In this document: in pieces, positions 1 to 10,663 of the stretch
Position numbering within the stretch: position 1 is the stretch's first letter
Layout of the letters: each line of letters begins with the position of its first letter
Assembly: GCA_028671895.1 (NCBI GenBank)
Contig: CM053794.1
Span: 17,098,501-17,162,500 of the forward strand
Length of the DNA stretch: 64,000 nt
Direction: 5' to 3'
Source: Oenanthe sinensis
Lineage: Eukaryota; Streptophyta; Magnoliopsida; Apiales; Apiaceae
Made by a program: the position numbers and the translations under genes
The notes under the pieces: model-generated
The model's database searches: none
Seen by the model: the letters and a program-made list of their open reading frames with translations, nothing else
What the model was told of the DNA's origin: nothing

Positions 1-3000
1 CAATGTTATCATTGAAAATATCTCTCTTATAGATGGATTAAAGCATAACCTCCTAAGTATCAATCAGTTCACTGAAAAGGGCTACAAAGTAACTTTCAAA
101 AAGGAAAGGTGTGTAATCCAAAGCAGGAAAGATGTGAAGCTTGCTCTTCAAGGAGTGAGAAAGGGGAATCATTTTGTGGCTGACTTATTCTCTGCAAGCA
201 AATGTGAAGTTCAATGTTTTTAGATCAAAGCTTCATTAGAGGACAGTTGGTTATGGCATAAGAAACTATCACACTTGAAATTTAAAACAATGAACTCTTT
301 AGTTAAGAGGGAATTGGTTAAAGATTTACCTGAGATGGAATTCTGTCAAGAAGGTTTGTGTGAAGCATGTGAAAAAGGGAAGTCAAAGAAAGCATCTCAC
401 CGAAGCAAAGACTCATCAGACATTACTGAACCACTGCACCTTCTTCATATGGATTTATTTGGTCCAGTCAATGTCATGTCTATGTCAAGGAAAAGATATG
501 TACTAGTAATTGTTGATGACTACTCCAAGTACACGTGGGTTTTGTTTCTAGCCTCAAAACTTGAAGCACCCTTAGACAATTATTGATCACATAAAGAAGA
601 TAGAGTTTGAAGCTGATTTTCTTGTCAGGAAAATAAGGTCTGATAATGGAACATAATTCAAAAATGTAACCTTGAATGACTTCTGCATTGAGAAAGGAAT
701 CTCAAGGCAGTATTCAGCATCAAGAACTCCACAACAAAATGGATTAGTAGAAAGGAAGAATAGAACTTTAGTTGAAGCAGCAAGAACAATGTTGAATGAA
801 GCTAAGTTACCTCTATACTTTTGGGCTAAAGTAGTCAACACAGCTTGCTATACTCAGAATCATACCCTGATTAATAAAGATCATGACAAGACTCCATATG
901 AGTTGATGACAAACAAGAAACCAACACTGAAGTACTTTCATGTGTTTGGAGCAAAGTGCTTTGTACTAAAAGATGACGAGCATCTTGGAAAGTTTGAATC
1001 CAAAGCTCATGAAGGCATATTTCTTGGCTACTCTCTGGAATCTAAAGCATATAGGATTTATGTGATTGAACACAAGAAGGTCATTGAAAGTATGAATGTA
1101 ACTTTCGATAATCTCAAGCTCCCAAGTCTACAAAGAACATATGACACTGAAATTCTGCAGTTTGAAAATTTGAACTTAGATGAAGGTGAAGAAGAACCTA
1201 AAGTTGCAATAGAAAATCAAGTACCAATTGAGAATAACAACAATGATGATTCTGACCCTAGTAGTGGAAAAAATGGAAGATTCACAGAAACTACTGGTAG
1301 TAGCAGAAAATCTCATTCTCAACCTAGCAGCAGCTCAGAGGGAGTAACTGAAGGATCCTCTAATAGAACTCAGTACAATAATGACAATCATGCTGAATCA
1401 TCTAGAGAAAATCTGCCTAGACATAGGGTGTGGAGTAGAGATCACCCCTTTGAGTTAATTCTAGGAGATCCAGATGCTGGAGTTCAAACTAGACGTGCTT
1501 CGCAGAATGAATGTTTATTATCTGGTTTTCTCTCTAAGACAGAGCCAAAGAAAGTTGAAGAAGCAATGGAAGATCTAGATTGGGTTATTGCAATGCAAGA
1601 AGAACTCAATCAATTCGAAAGACAGAAAGTCTGGAAGCTGGTACCTAGGCCAAAGAACAAGTCTGTAATTGGCACAAAATGGGTATTCAGAAATAAACTA
1701 GATGAAGATGGCATTGTTACTAGTTGCTAGAGGTTATTCCCAAGAGGAAGGAATAAATTATGATGAAACATATGCACCAGTAGCAAGGCTTGAAGCTATC
1801 AGGATGTTTCTAGAATTCGCAGTACATTCCAATTTCAAAGCATATCAAATGGATGTGAAGAGTGCATTCTTGAATGAAGAGCTAGAGGAAGAAGTGTATG
1901 TGGAACAACCCCTAGGGTTTGAAGATCCAGAATTTGCTGATTTTGTATACTTTCTCTTTAAAGCACTTTATGGCCTAAAACAAGCACCTCAGACATGGTA
2001 TGATACTCTATTAGTATTCTTACTTGAAAATGGTTTCACTAAAGGTGTCATAGATAAGAATCTGTTTCATAAAATGCATAAAAATGACATGATATTAGTG
2101 CAAGTATATGTGGATGACAATATATTTGGTTCTACTAACGATCAATTGTGTAGTAGATTTGCTAAGTTAATGCAGAGTATATATAAAATGAGCATGATGG
2201 GTGAGCTGAACTACTTCTTTGGATTCCAAATAAGCCAAAGGAAAGATGGAATCTTCATTTGCTAGACTAATTACATCATAGATCTTTTGAAAAAGTATGG
2301 TCTTGAAGGTGCATCTCTAGCTAAAACCCTAATAACAACTGCCACCAAGCTTGATAAAGATGAACCTGGTAATAGGGTAGATATCTCAAGCTACAGAGGT
2401 ATGATCGGCTCATTACTTTACTTAACTGCAAGGAGACCAGATCATATATTTACCACATGCTTGTGTGCTAGGTTTCAGGCTGACCCTAAGGAATCACATC
2501 TTATAGCTGGTAAACATATTTTTAGGTAACTTAAGGGAAGTCCGAACCTTAGAATTTGGTACTCTAAAGATACTTGTTTTGATCTTGTTGGCTATACAGA
2601 TTCTAATTATGCAGGTTGTAAGATTGATCGAAAGAGTACATCAGGGAGTTGTCAATTCCTTGTTAGAAGATTGGTTTCCTGGTATAGCAAGAAGCAATAC
2701 TCAGTCGCAATGTCAACAACTGAAGCTGAATATGTTGCTGCTGGAAGCTGCTGCGCTCAAATATTATGGAAAAGGAACCAACTTCAAGACTATGGACTAT
2801 TGTTGAGCAAAATTCCTATATTCTGTGAAAACAAAAGCGCCATAGCAATCACAAACAATTCTGTTCAACACTCGAGAACCAAGCACATTGATATCATGTA
2901 TCATTTCATTGGAGAACATGTCATGAATGGTACTGTAGAGTTACACTTTGTACCAATAGAATAACAAATTGCAGACATTTTCACTAAAACACTGGATGAA

Positions 3001-3048
3001 GTCACCTTCACTAGACTAGTTTGTAAACTTGGGATGTTAAATGTTTAG
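1..3048 (+). pseudogene. Ty1/copia pol relic (SIRE/Maximus type), 5' end outside window
   Basis: Remnant of a copia polyprotein that would cut, integrate and reverse-transcribe the element. In order it shows the end of the protease region (DGLKHNLLSI near base 35), the GAG-preintegrase motif (WLWHKKLSHL near 250), integrase (MDLFGP near 450, then PQQNGLVERKNRTLVEAART near 740), reverse transcriptase (KARL part missing; YVDD near 2107) and RNase H ending with HSRTKHIDI and a stop at 3046-3048. It is broken by a frameshift near 575, stops at 654 and 2263, a small deletion with frame change near 1715 and stops at 2527 and 2962. Very similar in protein sequence to the pol of the complete element at 13189-16533. 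Gag and the 5' LTR lie outside the window. Confidence 0.93.
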
Positions 3049-3953
3049 ATCTTATCTGCAATTTGGTGTTAATAAGTTCATAAATATTTAATCTTCAATA
3101 TTAAAAGGATTTGTGGAGTTATTTGAACATCCAGAAAATAACATTTTAATTGACAATTGATTAATTGCCCTGATTATATCTTGATATATTTATTTAGTAA
3201 TTAATTAAGTGTGAATTAAAATTATTTAAATACTTATATCTATTTTAATAGATTTTCAGTATTTATTTGAATTAAAATTATGGATAATAGCAATTAAATT
3301 ATTTAGTTGCTCCATAAATTAAATTTATTAATGTAAATATGCAACATAATTATTTAAATATATTATTTGATTAATATCAGTCAATGATATTTTAATTAAA
3401 CCATTTATTATAATAATTGTGATATTATCAATTTGTGTGATACAGTCTTATGGATTAAGTTTTGATTATTTTGTCTTAACGATAAGTATAAATTAAATTA
3501 GAATTAGGAAGTCACTAATTAACTTAGAAATCCTCCCTTAGGTTAATCAAAGAGACGGTCAACGAGAAGAAAGTCAAACAGGGTCAAACTACTTTTATAA
3601 ACGAAACCAAATAATTTTCTCTCTACATATATTTAGATAAGATTTATCAAAATAATGATAAAATCAAATCTAATTTATATATGTTATATTGTTGAGGCAA
3701 AGACAGAAGATGAACAAATATATTATTTTTAACACTGCTTTTACGAGAGAGAAAATGTGTTATCCATTCAAAAGAGTGTTTGTTTTAATGGTTTTCAAGG
3801 GAATATATTCTCAATATATTTTCTAAATATATTTGTTCAATTTATATTCAACAAAGTCATTCTTAGATATAAAATACAGATTTTATCCCGAAAACCCTGG
3901 ATTGTCCTATTTCTTTGGATAATTTGTATTTTAATTCAAATTAAATATTTTAT
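3049..3953 (+). other. AT-rich spacer after copia pol; no gene
   Basis: Follows the pol relic directly and is very AT-rich. Parts such as the stretch near 3380-3530 resemble, in reverse complement, the AT-rich DNA at 39180-39700, which also follows a pol relic. I read it as the post-pol spacer of this copia lineage. No coding sequence seen. It ends where the minus-strand LTR at 3954 begins. Confidence 0.6.
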
Positions 3954-5656
3954 TGGGTCCCGAAGTATCGTAGAAGGGGGGTTGAATATGATACTCACTA
4001 AATTAAAAAATTCTTTTGAATCTTTTACTGATAAATAATTTAGAGTTCGGTTAGTGGGTTCGAGTTCATGAGGTGAATAGTGTTTAGGAGGCTGTCTTAC
4101 TAATTTTCTGTATTTATGAATAAACAATAAAGTTCTAGAAAATTAGCAAGTAATTACACGAGACAGGTTTCCAGGAATATATCTTTCATATATAAACCTA
4201 GAGGGGTGCTACACCCAGTTAAAAATATAACTGATTTCCAAAGAACAAATTAGTTCTTTGCTTCTACAAAAATATATAAGCCAAATCCTACACAATATTT
4301 GTATATATAATTTTGTCTAAGGATTTAACTATCAGGAGTATTTTATAATGTCCCTTAAAATATTACAAGGTTTATCCGGCCATTAGTAAAAGACTCCGGT
4401 AAGGAGTAATGGATATAACTTTGATTTGTTTTGACCCCTTTGTATATTATTTGTCGTGTTCTTCTCCAACACTTGATTGGAAGAGACGAACCAGAACATT
4501 CTTCAAAATGAGCACTCCATTTTGTTTATATGGTGTAGACTTTTCAAATCAATTAAAATTGATTTGTTCTTTACAATTCTAAATCTTTTGTTGCGCCTAT
4601 ATGTATTCTTTTGTTACGCCTCTACTCCATTCACCTTGTATAGGCTCCACCAAGCTATATATATCAAGTTTTGTTGCGCCTTAGTCTTCCTTTTGGCTTC
4701 AAGACACATTTTTGTTGCACCTGCACTAGGAGTGCCTTGTATAGGCGCCACAAAAGCCTTCGATTACTTGGAACTTATTTCCTTGCGCCTCCTGTCAAGG
4801 TTTGTTGCGCCTATACTCTTATTTCCTAGTATAGGCGCCATAAAACTTGTACTTAAGCTTTTGTTGCGTCAAAAACTAATTCCTTGACTTGGAATAGTTT
4901 TGTTGCGCCTCCTTAGGGTGGGAACAATCAAAACTGATATACTTTGCCTTAGACAAATTCATGAAGCCCTTGAGGTACAAAGCACTTGAATTTAACTCTT
5001 CTAGCTTGATCAAATGTAATTCTTCTAATAAATTAAAGTAATTCTGTTCTTGTTGTGATGACGCTTAGTGCACTGGTCTGGTTCACAAAAGACTAACACT
5101 AAATTAAATTCTCTTGACTTCTATTCTTTTTCAGCTGATTAACCTTGGACTGTTAAATTGCTTCAAACACTGATTGTTGATAAACACTGTACTTTCACTA
5201 GAATCTTTTCTGGTACTTAGACAACGTCTCTTTTATTATCACAATCTTGAATACTTCATTCTTTGTTCTTCACTGACACTTGAACATTTAAATGAACTTC
5301 TTTCAGTGAGTATAACTTCAAGACTGCAGCTGTCTTCTTTAACCTTTGTCTTTACCCTTCTAGATTCCTATGCTTCGAATATTATCTATCTTCAATCAAT
5401 GCCGGTACACTGAAATCTTTTAGTGGCACTTTATACTAAATCTTCAACACTTCTGAAACCCTGAAAGTCTTATTAATGTACTTCTTTCAATGACCTGTAG
5501 TAGACTTTAAAACTTCTTCTAATGTCTTGATTCACTATATCTGCCTTGTCTTCATTTCTTCCTGATTTTTATGTAGGCGTAGAATTATTTACTTTTCATG
5601 TTCTAGTGTTGGATTATAACAATTACTATTCATACAATTTCATAATCTCACCAACA
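3954..5656 (-). repeat. 3' LTR of old minus-strand copia element H
   Basis: Read on the minus strand it starts TGTTGGTGAG and ends CGGGACCCA, and it matches the plus-strand LTR at 58015-59750 over most of its length, including the terminal block with the CCCCCCTTCTACGAT motif. A polypurine tract lies just outside at 5657-5670, which makes this the 3' LTR of a minus-strand element. No PBS follows the inner edge at 3954, as expected for a 3' LTR. The bases next to 3954 are TTTAT, a possible target duplication whose partner I could not find. Confidence 0.88.
4585..4925. repeat. GCGCC-motif cluster in the LTR, with a hairpin
   Basis: At least eight copies of a TTGTTGCGCC or TAGGCGCCA core lie in about 340 bp. 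Two copies face each other at 4807-4817 and 4828-4838 and form a perfect 11-bp inverted repeat (GCGCCTATACT) around a 10-base loop. The same core clusters in the related LTRs at 56420-57358 and 58015-59750 and in the leader at 60360-60600. Confidence 0.8.
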
Positions 5657-5670
5657 ATCTCCCCTATTTG
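5657..5670 (-). other. Polypurine tract of element H
   Basis: The minus strand reads CAAATAGGGGAGAT directly before the LTR start TGTTGG. It is nearly the same as the tract of the complete element at 22471-22482. This is the usual plus-strand primer site for reverse transcription. Confidence 0.85.
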
Positions 5671-6193
5671 ATTGTTAAACTTAGTAAACAAATCTCATAG
5701 AGAGGATAACTCAACTAACAACTATAAAAAGTAATTGTCCGGGACTTGTAAATAATGTTACTGGTTTTTCTGGATCAGATTCTGCATTTCCAGATTTCTT
5801 GTGTAACGGAAATGAAAGATGTTTATTCCTCTAGCACTGAACTGATATTCATGTAGTATCATCTTCATTTTTTTCTGTTTGAGCTCTCTCTGCTTCAAAA
5901 TCTTTCATAGTTTGAACTTAAAAAACTTTCTTGAACAGAGCTTCATAAGAATTAAAATTCTTGGGAACGTCTTCAATAGAACATTGAACATAGCTCAAGT
6001 AATGTTCTCCCCCTGAGAATGTGATTCTTTTTCTTTTTCTTTTTCTCCCCTTCAGATGAACAATGGAAGTGTCAATTCTTTTATGTACATCCCACTTGGA
6101 TGAGGAATCCTCTACTGACAACTCCTTTCAAGTATATGATACAGTTTCTTGATTCTCCCAAATTCTGTTGTTTCCCATAAGGATCAGAAGATA
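5671..6193 (-). other. 3' untranslated part of element H; no gene
   Basis: Sequence between the polypurine tract and the duplicated block at 6194. It carries CT-rich runs on the plus strand (TTCTCCCCCT, then a CTTTTT run near 6025-6045), which are purine runs on the element's coding strand. A 67-codon minus-strand ORF at 5918-6121 shows no recognisable domain and its K/R-rich run comes from the purine tract. Confidence 0.5.
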
Positions 6194-7285
6194 AGATTTT
6201 CTTCTTTTTCTTATCTAAATTCTCCCCCTAAGGATATTAACTTCTCCCATAAGGATACGAATATAAGACCTTCACCTTTTTAAGCTTTTTCCTATATACT
6301 AAATTCTCCCCCTTAGTTGAGGAATCCTCCAATGGCCCATGATCTTTCAAATGGCTTGTCTTCCAAAGAAGGTTCTCGTCTGTCATTAATTGAGAAAACA
6401 TAGTAGGTTTTCTTTCAGAAGTAGCAAGTAAGATGTATGAATAGTAATTGTGATAACTCAACACTAGAATATGACAAGTAAATAATACTACGCCTACACA
6501 AAAATCAGGAAGAAATGAAGAAAAGGCAGATACATTGAATCAAGACAATAGAAGAAGTTTTGAAGTCTACTACAGGTTATTGAGAGAAGTACATTAATAT
6601 GTTCATGCCTAAGTGAAGAATAATGGTTGAAGACTTTCAGGGTTTCAGAAGTGTTGAACATTCAGTATAAAGTGCCACTAGAAGATTTCAGTGTACCAAC
6701 ATTGATTGGAGATAGATAGTGTTTGAAGCATAGGAATCTAGAAGGGTAAAGATAAAGGTTAAAGAAGACAACTGCAGTCTTAAAGTTATACTCACTGAAA
6801 GAAGTTCATTTAAATGTTCAAGCATCAGTGAAGAACAAAGAATGAAGTAATCAAGATTGTGGTAATAATGGAGACGTTGTCTAAGTACTAGAAAAGATTC
6901 TAGTAAAAGTACAGTGTTTATTAAAAGTCAGTGTTTGAAGAAATGCAACAGTCCAAGGTTAAACAGCTGGGAAAAAGAAGAAGTCGAGAGAATTTAATTC
7001 AATATTAGTCATTTGTGAACCAGACCAGTGCACTAAGTGTCAGCACAAGAAGATTTTCTTCTTTTGCTTGTCCAAATTCTCCCCCTAAGGATATTAACTT
7101 ATCCCATAAGGATACGAATATAAGACCTTCTCCTTTTTCATCTTTTTCTTGTATACTAAATTCTCCCCCTTAGTTGAGGAATCATCCAATGGCCCATGAT
7201 CTTTCAAGTGGCTTGTCTTTCAAAGAAGGTTCTCATCTGTTATTGATTGAGAAAACATAGTAGATTTTCTTTTAGAAGTAGCAAC
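6194..7285. repeat. 234-bp direct repeats flanking an inverted LTR fragment
   Basis: The block 6194-6427 recurs at 7051-7285 with few differences; both begin AGATTTTCTTCTT and run through CTCCCCCTAAGGATATTAAC to GAAGTAGCAA. Between them sits a plus-strand piece of the family-H LTR at 6434-7050 that starts TGTATGAATAG and ends in the GAACCAGACCAGTGCACTAAG region. It is truncated at both ends relative to the LTR at 58015. It is opposite in orientation to the LTR at 3954-5656, so 5051-5636 and 6434-7050 are inverted repeats of roughly 0.6 kb, about 90 percent identical by eye. Confidence 0.85.
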
Positions 7286-8867
7286 AAGGGTAAGTGTTTG
7301 GTCTACTACTTTCTGTTAGTATTTACACTTAAGTGTCGAGCACTTTAAAGTGTTTCACTCTTTCTCTGCCTATCTCTCACTCAAGTGTATCTCTCCCTCA
7401 CTTTCATTTAAGTGTTTCTCTCTCTCACTTTCACTCTACATTCTAAATATAGCCTTCTGTACCTGCAAATGAAATCCATCAATTCATTTATACTCTCATC
7501 ACCTGATTCATCAGAATGAAATGAATCACTATCAAGTGGAGAATTGCCTCTTAGAGGTGTTCTTGATCTATCATGCATAAGCACTGTCTCAACACCAGAC
7601 TCAATAGTTTTTGCTAAATCACTATTTAGTGGAGCCTCACCTCTTTGAGATGGGTTATCCCAAGATATTAACATCTGTTAGGATATTCTGCCTTGTTCCA
7701 TCAAGGAGTTGTCTCACACATTCTCCATAAATATGAGGTGGACATTCCTTTTCAGGATCTGGAAATGTTCCTTCTAAGAGGGGCGACGTAGTAGGCAATG
7801 TAATGAATGACAATTTAGAGCCTACGTTTCCCTCGTAACCCTGTGACAGGAATTTTGTATAAAATACCCTACTTGACTCATTCGAAGAATTCTTTCCAAG
7901 CAGTTGCCTCTCAAGCCAGATAAATCTGAACAAGAGATCTCCCTTTCGAGATGCAAAAGATTAACTTCTGTTTGAGGTAGATACCTTGAACAATGTAATG
8001 TATGGATAATTAAAGTCTGTATCTCCTCTGAATGCCTATACCTCTCACTATGCACACCTTGCAATGTGTTCCTAGAAATTATCGGTTTAGGCTTACCATC
8101 AGTATGAGCGTCAGTGGTGTGCTTGAATCATTACATGATGCTCTAGCTGATGAGCGTATTTCAATGGACTCACCCTGTTGAGAGAATGATTCCAGAGACA
8201 GTTTAATTACCTTTTCAGCTCTGCATCCTTTTGGGAAGATGCATATGACCTTACAGTTACCTTAGTTTATATATTACTTTTCTTCTCTAGAGGTAGATCT
8301 GTAGGTGCACTACCGACTTCATCCTTATTTGCTGCATCAAGTGCAGTTTCTCCCTTATCAACCTCTAACTTACATAAGTTCCTTATATCTCCAGGTGTTA
8401 ATATATGGAATCAGATGAAATAGTGTTTGGTTCTAAGGCCTGAGCAAGAGATTGATAGTTTTTCAACCTCTTGGCCAGCTTCTAAAGCCACTGGGGGCTA
8501 AAATGATATAATCAATCAAGAAAAAAAATATAATCACTTTAACATTCAAAAACATATTTTTCATCTCACAGAGAAGGAAAAATATAATAAGGAATGATAA
8601 ACGATTTCATTAAAGCACTTTAAGCAAAAGAGTGTTGTCGGAACTAAAGATTTATCATTAAGAGCATGATATGAAATTTTCTTTAAGATACTTATCCCAT
8701 AATAAAACGTGGGAAAGTGTATCAGAGAAAAAAGTTTATATCCCTTATGAAGTTCTTATAAGGCAAAATTCCCATAATAAAATGCTGGAATTTATACTAA
8801 AGAAGAAATTAAACTCTTTTACCAAATTGTATCTCGATAAAATGACTCATTTCCTTTAAAACCTAAG
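7286..8867 (-). pseudogene. Probable ORF3 (envelope-like) relic of element H
   Basis: On the minus strand several short open stretches (7408-7674, 7655-7933, 7822-8064) overlap in different frames. They have serine- and acid-rich composition such as DSDSFHSDESGDESINELMD, like the middle of ORF3 in element M. The position is right: upstream of this element's polypurine tract and downstream of its pol relic at 39960-43018 once two inserted elements are removed. I do not see a decisive motif match, so the assignment rests on position and composition. The reading frame is broken by frameshifts, and the insertion of element M at 8867/23733 cuts it. Confidence 0.5.
8863..8867. repeat. Target-site duplication CTAAG, left copy
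   Basis: CTAAG directly precedes the first LTR base at 8868 and recurs at 23733-23737 after the last LTR base. Five bases is the normal length for copia integrase. Confidence 0.95.
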
Positions 8868-9419
8868 TGAAAGGCATAGGTGTACTAACTTGTAACACTT
8901 AATTACTATGTAACTCAACTAAGTTAAAGATAAAACAACAGCAAAACAAGGGAAACTGAAGAAGCACATGGAATCAATCAACTGAAGAAATGGTAATGAT
9001 ACTTGGTAACTACAAGTAACTAATTTGGTTAATCAAAAATGACTAAGTGAGAAGAAGTTCAATCTCAGTATTGCTCATGCCCTAACTTATCTAATGGAGA
9101 ATCAAATTAATGTCAAAGAAGTATCAAGAAGACCAAAGTGATTTCATGTGGTGTATCTCAACAACTGGATAATGTAAAGGTTAATCAACAAATGAGAACT
9201 GACATTCTGAAACAAGAACCCCTACAAGACTAGTCACTTATGAACCAGACCATTGCATCAAGTGTCAGGACATTGGAGGCAAGTTCATGTCAGTAATAGA
9301 AGATCTCATTTGAATTGAGTGAGGAAAAGAAATTGAAGAAGCTAGGGAAACTTGCTCATAAAGATTAATCCACAATTAGTCACTAAAGAAAGTTAACATT
9401 GGATGAGTGCATATTTGCT

Positions 9420-9665
9420 AAGGCAAATGTCGATCCACAGCAGATCGAGATGCGGATCGAGATTGATAATTGAAGAAAAACATTGCAAGGCAAATCTCGA
9501 TCCACGGCAGATCGAGATCGAGATCGAGATTCTCACAGATCGAGATCGAGATTCTCATAGATCGAGATCGAGATCGAGATTTTCACAGATCGAGATCGAG
9601 ATCGAGATTGTTGACCTAGATCAAGATCGAGATGGGTCCAGGCCGAGATCGAGATGCGGGTAGAT
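9420..9665. repeat. GATCGA array in the 5' LTR
   Basis: Many copies of GATCGA separated by short linkers. Two lead-ins, AAGGCAAATGTCGATC near 9420 and AAGGCAAATCTCGATC at 9487-9502, each precede a run. The 3' LTR has the same array with one 6-bp unit fewer and several G/A and C/T differences. The same lead-in and array recur in the interior at 16885-17096. Confidence 0.92.
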
Positions 9666-9800
9666 ATGTAGCATTTAATGTTCAAGGGACAAGTGGCTTA
9701 TTGTGAACGGTTGATCCAGAGTGGTTGGGAAAGTACTTTTTGTTATCGAGTCCTGATTGGGCCACATACACAAAAAGGACAAGATCAAGACTACACGACA

Positions 9801-9809
9801 TTATAAAAG
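9801..9809 (+). promoter_or_regulatory. Putative LTR TATA box of element M
   Basis: TTATAAAAG lies about 136 bp after the GATCGA array and about 310 bp before the LTR end, a suitable place for the U3/R promoter that would drive the genomic RNA. Conserved in the 3' LTR. No transcription start can be proven from sequence. Confidence 0.6.
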
Positions 9810-10122
9810 CAGCACTTTATTTTTATTTGTAAAAATAGATTTTTATCCATCTCTGTATTTTCTACGATATATTTCAAGAGAAAGCATTTACTGTAAAACA
9901 ATAGTGAGAGAGAGGATCAGTTGAATCAAGCTTTAGTTGCTGTATTTATTGTTCAACTGATCATGATGCTTTTATGAATGTTGTAGCAAATCCCTCAATG
10001 AATATAACGATATATTCTTGAAATTCTGTGTCATCATTTATTACCTGCATATTTGTATATTCTCTCATTACTTTTAAAAAGTTGATTTCACCCCCCCTCT
10101 ACAACACTTTGGACCTAACAAT

Positions 10123-10134
10123 TGGTATCAGAGC
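10123..10134 (+). other. Primer-binding site, initiator tRNA-Met
   Basis: TGGTATCAGAGC, complementary to the 3' end of plant initiator tRNA-Met, begins two bases after the LTR. It primes minus-strand DNA synthesis. Confidence 0.95.
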
Positions 10135-10663
10135 CTCTGTTAAACACATCTAACAGAGATCCTACCGTGTTGTTTGAGTTGGTTCTTGAAAATCCCAGAT
10201 CCAATATTTTTTGAAGTTTGTGCGAAAGCTTTTATTTGTTTCTTCTTGAAAAGTTCATAGATCTAAAAAGTTCTGAGTCATGGTGTAAGGAATATTTGCA
10301 CAACATTACAAAATGTTGTATTTTAGAGCTTTGTGGGTTTTCTTGTGGTCAAAAATCTAGTTATAAAAGAATATTTGATTGGTTGACAAGGTAACTTGAA
10401 TCAACTGTTTGACTGAACAAAAAGGACATATTCGAACTTCTATCAACTAGAAAGTGGACAACTTTTTTTTGTTTGGACTTGAAAAAAAAACTGGTGGACC
10501 CTGCTACTGTTCCTGTGATTAGAACTAACTTGCTTGAATCTTAAGTGCAAAACCCATTGGATATTAAGTGTTGGATATTTAATGTGAGATAATCAATTTT
10601 TCAAGTAAATACAATTTATTGTAATTTGAAAAGTGTGTTATCTTAATTTTAAACTTTATTAAA
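10135..10663 (+). other. Untranslated leader of element M
   Basis: A 529-bp stretch between PBS and gag ATG with no long open frame. Nothing else recognisable apart from T-rich runs and an A-run near 10485. Confidence 0.7.

Larger units (their letters stand above)
8868..10120 (+). repeat. 5' LTR of element M
   Basis: Starts TGAAAGGCATAGG and ends GGACCTAACA; length 1253 bp against 1250 bp for the 3' copy. It contains a GATCGA-rich array at 9420-9665, a TATA-like TTATAAAAG at 9801-9809 and a pyrimidine tract CCCCCCCTCT just before its end. The short open frame across the array (starting near 9403) is the array read as Arg-Ser and Ile-Glu repeats and is not a gene. Confidence 0.95.

Noticed and set aside
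3757..4038. 93-codon plus-strand frame rich in hydrophobic residues
   Set aside because: Crosses the junction between AT-rich spacer and a minus-strand LTR, so it is a chance frame.
9403..9663. 86-codon frame rich in Arg-Ser and Ile-Glu dipeptides (and 23018-23287)
   Set aside because: Translation of the GATCGA array in the LTR, not an SR protein.
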